This document shows, in pieces, positions 58,875-64,000 of a DNA stretch of 64,000 bases. This DNA is from Noviherbaspirillum cavernae (lineage in GTDB: Bacteria; Pseudomonadota; Gammaproteobacteria; Burkholderiales; Burkholderiaceae_D): assembly GCF_003590875.1 (NCBI RefSeq), contig NZ_QYUN01000002.1, forward strand, positions 3,596,001 through 3,660,000, given 5' to 3'. The notes under the pieces are model-generated. The model searched no databases. It was not told the origin of the DNA and saw only the letters and a list, made by a program, of their open reading frames with translations. A program made the position numbers and the translations under genes. The first letter of the stretch is position 1. Every line of letters starts with the position of its first letter.

Positions 58875-59915
58875 ATGGACAAGATTAGCGTAGTTGGCCT
58901 GGATTTGGCAAAGAACGTATTCCAGGTACATGGTGCCAATGCACAAGGGAAAAAGGTTTTGTCGCGGCGGTTCAAACGGGCAGAGGTGCTGGAGTTTTTT
59001 GCGAGCTTGCCGGCCTGCCGTGTCGGCATGGAAGCGTGTGGTGGCGCCCACGAGTGGGCCCGGCGCATCAAGGCGCTGGGCCATGCCGTCAAGCTGATGG
59101 CGCCGCAGTATGTGAAAGCCTACGTACAGGGCAACAAGACCGATGCGCGGGATGCGGCGGCGATCTGCGAAGCCGCTAGTCGGGACTGTGTGCCGGCGGT
59201 TGCCATTCGCAGCCGGGATAGCCAGCAGGTGCAGGCCTTGCACCGGGTACGCGAAGGCTGGATGAAGCAGCGTACTGCCACGGCGAATCAAGTGCGGGGC
59301 CTGGTCGCCGAGTTTGGCCAGGCGCTCACGCCCGGCATGCGCCGCCTGCGCAGCGAAGTGAGTGCATGGCAGGACAAGGCACGGGCCGATCTGGGGCTGC
59401 TATGCGGATTGATCGACGACTTGCTGGCGCACCTGACGCAACTGGAAGAGCGGATTGCACAAGTAGACAAGCAGCTCATGCAGGTGCATCGGGACAATGC
59501 AGCGTGCCAATTGATCGAGAGCATTCCGGGCATCGGAGTCATGACCGCCACGGCCGTGGTGGGCAGTTTCGGCCGAGCGGACATGTTTGCGGACGGGCGC
59601 AAGTTTGCGTGCGCGCTGGGATTGACGCCAAGAGAACACAGCAGCGGCGGCAAGCAGATATTGCTGGGGATCAGCAAGCACGGCAACGGTTATGTGCGCA
59701 AGTTGCTGGTGCATGGCGCGCGCGCGGTGCTCAAGGCACGGATGGGCAAGCCGGCGTATGCCGACGATTGGGTGGTCAAGCTGGCGGCGCGACGTGGCCA
59801 CAACGTTGCGGTGTGCGCGCTGGCGGCGAAGAATGCGCGGCGTATCTGGGCCATGCTGCAAAGCGGCGAGGTGTTCCGTGCCGATTATGCGCAGACCAAC
59901 GGCGTCTGCGCATAA
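58875..59915 (+). CDS. IS110-family transposase (likely IS1111 group)
   Basis: 346 residues from the ATG at 58875. RuvC-like DEDD domain: GLDLAKNVFQVHG (first Asp), GMEACGGAHEWAR (Glu), GNKTDARDAAAICEA (two Asp). C-terminal Tnp_20 domain: IESIPGIGVMTATAVVGSFG, FACALGLTPREHSSGGKQIL, and GISKHGNGYVRKLLVHGARA with the catalytic Ser in SSGGK. Intact. Many IS1111-type elements insert at attC sites, which fits the adjacent cassette cluster, though I could not define the exact IS ends. Confidence 0.93.
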   Translation: MDKISVVGLDLAKNVFQVHGANAQGKKVLSRRFKRAEVLEFFASLPACRVGMEACGGAHEWARRIKALGHAVKLMAPQYVKAYVQGNKTDARDAAAICEAASRDCVPAVAIRSRDSQQVQALHRVREGWMKQRTATANQVRGLVAEFGQALTPGMRRLRSEVSAWQDKARADLGLLCGLIDDLLAHLTQLEERIAQVDKQLMQVHRDNAACQLIESIPGIGVMTATAVVGSFGRADMFADGRKFACALGLTPREHSSGGKQILLGISKHGNGYVRKLLVHGARAVLKARMGKPAYADDWVVKLAARRGHNVAVCALAAKNARRIWAMLQSGEVFRADYAQTNGVCA

Positions 59916-59922
59916 TCGGCAC
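59878..59922. repeat. Perfect 19-bp-arm hairpin at the IS110 3' end
   Basis: GTGCCGATTATGCGCAGAC (59878-59896) and its exact complement (59904-59922) surround a 7-base loop; the transposase TAA stop lies inside the right arm. Likely the subterminal repeat of the element, a terminator, or both. Confidence 0.85.
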
Positions 59923-60574
59923 GGCAGAAAGATGAACTGAACACGACAACGGAGGAAGTGCAACCGATTGCCATGGCAATCCCAAGTGATGACAGGACAG
60001 GTCAGACCGGGGTGGTCACAGCTCGCCGAGCGCACCGTGCGTGAAGCACGATAGGGTGATTGAGCGGCCACCAGCGAATTTCATCATGCGTCAGCAGCCC
60101 ATACGTCGGCTGCAACAAAGACCGAATGTATGGCTGCAATCGACTTCGTCAGGAAACACTTGAAGATTTGTTCTTGCAAAAGGGAGGCGTCCATGTATGC
60201 GCCACGCGCACCGTTTCTCGTGTTGAGGCAAGCCTTGTCGGCAAATGTCGTCGCTGCACCGGTGCGCATGGCGCACCCTGCCCTTGCTGCAAGCCTGTAT
60301 CCAGACAAGACGCAAAGGCGCTTCCGCAGCTTCGCGCCGCACTGCATTGCCATGCGGAGAAATCATGCTTGCGCTTGTTGCCGACCGGTTCCTGACGCTT
60401 TGCAATTGCAGACGGCGAGGTGAACTTGAAAGGACAGGCGCTGTCGATAAGGAGCACGACAGTCTGTCATCAGATGCCGGTGAGCGTGCTGACCGCTCCG
60501 GTATCGCGTGCACGGGTGCATACGAGTTACACAAATAAGTTGCACGAATCTCGTCTCATTCCGAAAGGAATCCC
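59923..60574. other. Gene-free stretch after the IS110 element
   Basis: About 650 bp with only overlapping, poorly biased frames on both strands, rich in Cys/Arg and with no recognisable motif. GGTGCGCATGGCGCACC at about 60260 is a small dyad. It probably contains the outer IS end and decayed sequence. A further 345-bp gap, 60947-61291, also shows no gene. Confidence 0.5.
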
Positions 60575-60946
60575 ATGAACAACAATCCCGTTGGCTGGTT
60601 CGAAATCTACGTTCAGGACATGCAGCGCGCGAAGGCGTTCTACGAGAGCGTGTTCGGCATTCAAATGAAAAAACTCGACATGCCGGATATCGACATGTTG
60701 ATGTTCCCGATGCAGGAAGAGGGGCCCGGCGCGGCGGGCGCGCTGGTTCGCATGGAGGGCTTTCCTTCCGGCGCGAACAGCGTCCTCGTCTACTTCAGCT
60801 GTACCGATTGCGCGGTGGAAGCGGCACAGGCGGCACGCGCCGGCGGCAAGGTGCAGAAGGAAAAATTTTCCATCGGCCAGTACGGCCATATCGCGCTGGT
60901 GATCGACACGGAAGGCAACATGATCGGCCTGCACTCCATGCAGTAG
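60575..60946 (+). CDS. VOC-family protein
   Basis: 123 residues with AAAGGAATCCC upstream. GWFEIYVQDMQRAKAFYESV, KLDMPDIDMLMFPMQEEGPG, and the metal-site end FSIGQYGHIALVIDTEGNMI. Belongs to the same glyoxalase-fold family as 58427-58786 but to another subgroup. Probably a single-gene unit; substrate unknown. Confidence 0.9.
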   Translation: MNNNPVGWFEIYVQDMQRAKAFYESVFGIQMKKLDMPDIDMLMFPMQEEGPGAAGALVRMEGFPSGANSVLVYFSCTDCAVEAAQAARAGGKVQKEKFSIGQYGHIALVIDTEGNMIGLHSMQ

Positions 60947-61291
60947 GACGAAAGCGCGAATCCTTGCTCGATGCATGGAATGGCATGTCTTGTCACAGGT
61001 TTTTGCCGCAGGCGGAGTTGCCGGAGTTGCGTTATCCCGATAAACAGCGCCCGGACGATTTTCCGTCGGGCCGCGTGACCACGCCACGCGACGCGACACT
61101 TTGCACCGCAACGGATTTCGCCGACGCAAAACGCCACCATTCCGCTGGCAGCCATCCGATATACGGCTTTGGTCCAATGGCTGGATCTCGTCCTGGCGAT
61201 TACGCTGTCTCAAGAGGTGGGTGTCGGCACATGCATGCAGGCAACGACATTCACTACCGGCATCAGCCACAACTGGAAGGAGGATAGCAAC

Positions 61292-62614
61292 ATGGCGGCA
61301 ACTTTATTGAACCAGGTGTCCAGCGAGTTTGGCGGCGACGTGCTCGACCGCATCGGCACGGCGATCGGCGAAAGTCCGGGCAAGATCAAGATGGCGCTGG
61401 GCGACATCCTGCCGGCGCTCCTGGGCGGACTCGCAAGCAAGGCGGAAACCAGGGAAGGCGCGCACGAACTGCTCGACGTGATTCATCGCGACCATCTCGA
61501 CACCGAGCAATACAGCCATGTTGCCGACGCGATCAAGGAACCCGGTGCTGTCAGCGAGCTGATGCACACGGGAGCGCCCTTGCTCGATAGCGTGCTCGGC
61601 GGAAAAACCGGCGCGGTCAACGACTACGTTGCATCGCATGCGGGGCTCGACCCGATGGCGTCGAAATCCTTGATGAGCCTGGCATTGCCTTTGGTGCTGG
61701 GCCTGATCGGACGGAAGGTCGGTAATGGCGGCGAATCGGGCCTGATGAATCTCCTGGGCAAGCCGCGCAATTTCCTGCAGGACCTGCCGTCCGGTCTGGC
61801 GGGCGTTCTCGGTCTGGGCGGCGCAACAGCGGCGGCGGCAAGCGCGCGCCCGGCGTTGGCCGAGACGATGCCGCGCCATACGGGCAGCTATACGGACGTA
61901 CAGGAGAAGACAGGCTCATGGCGCAAATGGCTGCTGCCATTGCTGGCCCTGGTGGGGCTGGCCTGGCTGGCCAGCTATTTCCTTGGCCGGCGCGAGCCGG
62001 TGAGCACGGCTCCGCCGCCACCGGCGGCCACCGCACCAGCCACGCCGTCTGCGCCCGCAATGACGGCACCGCCGCCGGCAGCGACGGCACCTGCCGAAAC
62101 CGCACCGACGGCACCTGCCGCCACCGCGCCAGGGGCGATGGCGTCGGGCGACCTCGGCGCGATGATCGACAAGAGCCTGCCCGGCGGCCTGACACTCCGC
62201 ATTCCGGGCAACGGTGTCGAGAGCAAGCTGATCGCGTTCATCGAGGATCCCGCCATGACGGTCAGCGAGGACAAGTGGTTCAGCCTCGACCGGCTTGAAT
62301 TCGAGACCGCCTCGGCCACGCTCAAGCCCTCGTCGGAAGAACAGTTGCGCAATGTCGCCGCGATCATGAAGTCATATCCGGAGGTGAACATGCGGATCGG
62401 CGGTTACACCGACAATACCGGCAGCCCCGATGCCAACCTGCTGCTGTCGAAGAATCGCGCAAACAGCGCAATGCAGCAGCTGGTCACGCTCGGCGTCGAG
62501 CCGACGCGGCTGACAGCCGAAGGCTACGGTGAAAAGTTTCCGGTCGCCGACAATTCGACCGACGACGGACGGCAGCGGAATCGACGGGTGGATGTGAATG
62601 TGACGAAGAAGTAG
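61292..62614 (+). CDS. DUF937-transmembrane-OmpA fusion protein
   Basis: 440 residues from the ATG at 61292 (GGAAGGAGGATAGCAAC). Residues 1-150 are a DUF937/YidB-like helical domain (IKMALGDILPALLGGLASKA, SLMSLALPLVLGLIGRKVGN). One transmembrane helix (about 212-230, WLLPLLALVGLAWLASYFLG) is followed by a Pro/Ala/Thr linker (235-290) and a C-terminal OmpA peptidoglycan-binding domain (about 325-440, NMRIGGYTDNTGSPDANLLL, GKFPVADNST-type end with RRVDV). So a cytoplasmic DUF937 part is probably linked through the inner membrane to the cell wall. Confidence 0.92.
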   Translation: MAATLLNQVSSEFGGDVLDRIGTAIGESPGKIKMALGDILPALLGGLASKAETREGAHELLDVIHRDHLDTEQYSHVADAIKEPGAVSELMHTGAPLLDSVLGGKTGAVNDYVASHAGLDPMASKSLMSLALPLVLGLIGRKVGNGGESGLMNLLGKPRNFLQDLPSGLAGVLGLGGATAAAASARPALAETMPRHTGSYTDVQEKTGSWRKWLLPLLALVGLAWLASYFLGRREPVSTAPPPPAATAPATPSAPAMTAPPPAATAPAETAPTAPAATAPGAMASGDLGAMIDKSLPGGLTLRIPGNGVESKLIAFIEDPAMTVSEDKWFSLDRLEFETASATLKPSSEEQLRNVAAIMKSYPEVNMRIGGYTDNTGSPDANLLLSKNRANSAMQQLVTLGVEPTRLTAEGYGEKFPVADNSTDDGRQRNRRVDVNVTKK

Positions 62615-62836
62615 TGGCACGCCGGGGCGGTCGGCGCGCGCCGCAGCAAGCCGCGCCGACTGTCCGCACAGAGCGGATATCCCGGACCTCAAGACATCGC
62701 GGCATCACGCGAGCGCCGCCACCCTGCTTTCCGCCGTGCGCAGCTGACTCGGTGGCTCTTCCTCGATTTTTTCGATACGCACCGCGACTGCCGGCGCGCA
62801 AGTGCGACGCCGGTGCATTGCAGGTAAAACCCGGCG

Positions 62837-63160
62837 TTACGCCGCAAGCTTGTGCGGGGCGTACTGCGTCGCGATGCGAGTGATCGCCTGCTGTGCCTGT
62901 GCAATCGTCTGCGTCGCGGTATCGCGCAAGCGATGAAATTCCGTTTTCGTCAGCGTCTGTCTGCGCAGCCCCTGCTCCGCCATCTCGAACACATCGCGCA
63001 GCACCAGACGCAGTGCGCTGCGATGTTTTTCCGCTTCACCGAGAATCTGCTCATACAGTGCAGACGGCCCTGGTGCAGCTGGCGAGCGCGCCAGTTGCAT
63101 GGCCACATACGCGAATGACCGAACGGTCATATCCGTGTCGAATTTGCTCTGGATATTCAT
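62837..63160 (-). CDS. Hypothetical helical protein
   Basis: 107 residues from the ATG at 63160 (AAGGATTACTT upstream). Predicted all-helical: MTVRSFAYVAMQLARSPAAP, SALYEQILGEAEKHRSALRL, VLRDVFEMAEQGLRRQTLTK and DTATQTIAQAQQAITRIATQ. No family recognised. Good ribosome binding site and coding bias support a real gene. Confidence 0.65.
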   Translation of the reverse strand: MNIQSKFDTDMTVRSFAYVAMQLARSPAAPGPSALYEQILGEAEKHRSALRLVLRDVFEMAEQGLRRQTLTKTEFHRLRDTATQTIAQAQQAITRIATQYAPHKLAA

Positions 63161-63424
63161 AAGTAATCCTTGGTCGCTGTGGGGATACAAGGCATATAAC
63201 GTCGTGCATCTCGATTCAGCTGACGAAGTAACAATTACTTACGAATTTCTGCAGGGCTCGCAAAACGCATGTATTGCCATGGAGGGAAAAACGAGAATCC
63301 ATGGCCTCTTGCGCGTCATTCTCCACCATGCGACATGGTGACTATCACGATGCGAAAAGGATTTCGCATTCCAGGTGATCCGGGACGTCTTTGTCTTCCG
63401 CGCACACCTGCACATGGCATCAGA

Positions 63425-64000
63425 TCAATTCACGAGCTCCACCGCCTTTTCCGTCGCGCGCAATCGGCTCGGCGACGCACCCTCGAACTTTTTCCACACG
63501 CGCCGCAATTGCCGGCTCGAGTGGAAGCCTGCCCTTTCCGCCACGCGCTCGATATCCAGCTGCGACTGCGTGAGCAGATCGCGCGCCAGCGCGATGCGGA
63601 TGCACTGCAGGTAGTCCACCAGGCTCGCGCCGGCATGTTCGCGGAACAGGCGCGTAAGGTGGCGTTCGCTGGTGCAGGCGATCTGCGCCAGTTGCGGCAC
63701 GTTCCAGTCATGAGCGGGATTGCCGACGATCGCATCCTGCACGCGATGGACTGCCGGATGCAGGTGATTGCGGAATGCGAGCCACGGCGAGAACTGCGGG
63801 TCGGTGCCGGCGCGCCGCATGTAGATCACCATCGATCTGGCCACGATGGCAGCCACGCGATGCCCCGCGACCTGCGCCACGATGTGCAGCGCGAGGTCGA
63901 TGCCCGCCGTGACACCGGCGCTGGTGAAGGCCGGTCCGTCTTCGACGAAGATGCGATTTTCCTGCACGTGGGCGCGCGGCGCGATCATGCGCAGACTGTC
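63425..64000 (-). CDS. GlxA-type AraC regulator with DJ-1/PfpI domain (truncated by window end)
   Basis: The C-terminal 191 residues are visible; the gene continues past 64000. The end of a DJ-1/PfpI-like domain (NRIFVEDGPAFTSAGVTAGI, DLALHIVAQVAGHRVAAIVA) is followed by an AraC double helix-turn-helix (VPQLAQIACTSERHLTRLFR, LDIERVAERAGFHSSRQLRR). GlxA-like regulators control nearby catabolic genes. T-S-A-G-V-T-A-G-I-D is the family's usual domain end. Its target lies outside the window. Confidence 0.93.
   Translation of the reverse strand, partial: DSLRMIAPRAHVQENRIFVEDGPAFTSAGVTAGIDLALHIVAQVAGHRVAAIVARSMVIYMRRAGTDPQFSPWLAFRNHLHPAVHRVQDAIVGNPAHDWNVPQLAQIACTSERHLTRLFREHAGASLVDYLQCIRIALARDLLTQSQLDIERVAERAGFHSSRQLRRVWKKFEGASPSRLRATEKAVELVN

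Noticed and set aside
60060..60538. Several overlapping frames on both strands after the IS110 element
   Set aside because: Cys/Arg-rich translations, no ribosome binding site and no motif; treated as gene-free.
1..64000. CRISPR arrays, tRNA and rRNA genes
   Set aside because: No regularly spaced direct repeats, no cloverleaf-forming segment and no ribosomal RNA sequence were noticed on reading; a tRNAscan-SE run would settle tRNA absence.

Overview
The window looks like chromosome of a high-GC betaproteobacterium of the order Burkholderiales, probably Oxalobacteraceae (Herbaspirillum/Noviherbaspirillum/Herminiimonas type). This is inferred from gene families, codon usage and the short palindromic repeats; no rRNA or tRNA gene is present to prove it. 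About 65 genuine genes are visible. Most long antisense reading frames are high-GC shadows.

Region by region. (1) 1-6000: small metabolic genes: an ABM monooxygenase, an orphan histidine kinase with an ethylene-receptor-like membrane domain, a cupin, a PhyH oxygenase, and an ArsR regulator divergent from a two-gene ABM/cytochrome P450 operon. (2) 6009-8477: Lon protease. (3) 8643-29254: a large formate dehydrogenase province. It holds cofactor genes (moeA, mobA, moaA), an Mrp/ApbC Fe-S carrier, a DUF3305/DUF3306/polyferredoxin/TorD accessory operon, a cysteine-type periplasmic formate dehydrogenase with beta and cytochrome b subunits and three small extra proteins, fdhD, and a tungstate ABC transporter (tupBCA). 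Together these import the metal, build and sulfurate the pterin cofactor, mature and export the enzyme, and pass electrons to the membrane. The polyferredoxin resembles HdrA at its N-terminus and MvhD in its middle, with the flavin motif and MvhD cysteines eroded; it is the most intriguing protein here. (4) 29283-34116: lipoprotein, chemoreceptor, DMT exporter, MgtC, Crp/Fnr regulator. (5) 34564-44344: an acyl-CoA ligase, a complete Liv-type ABC importer, a YjbR protein and a PaaK-like ligase, suggesting uptake and CoA activation of an organic acid. (6) 44570-46165: a diguanylate cyclase, followed by two identical tandem IS5-family elements (46194-48020). (7) 49265-55287: AspT-type transporter, nitronate monooxygenase-like enzyme, TetR regulator, dienoyl-CoA isomerase and a DECR-like reductase (unsaturated fatty acid oxidation). 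(8) 55300-58800: a run of small same-strand genes separated by attC-like sites, i.e. an integron cassette cluster with no integrase in view, followed by an IS110-family element. (9) 60575-64000: VOC protein, DUF937-OmpA fusion, a small unknown gene and a GlxA-type AraC regulator cut by the window end.

The window is rich in repeats: three copies of a ~163-bp MITE-like element, three copies of a double-palindrome repeat whose arms covary, paired REP-like palindromes, and a large compound hairpin inside the liv cluster.
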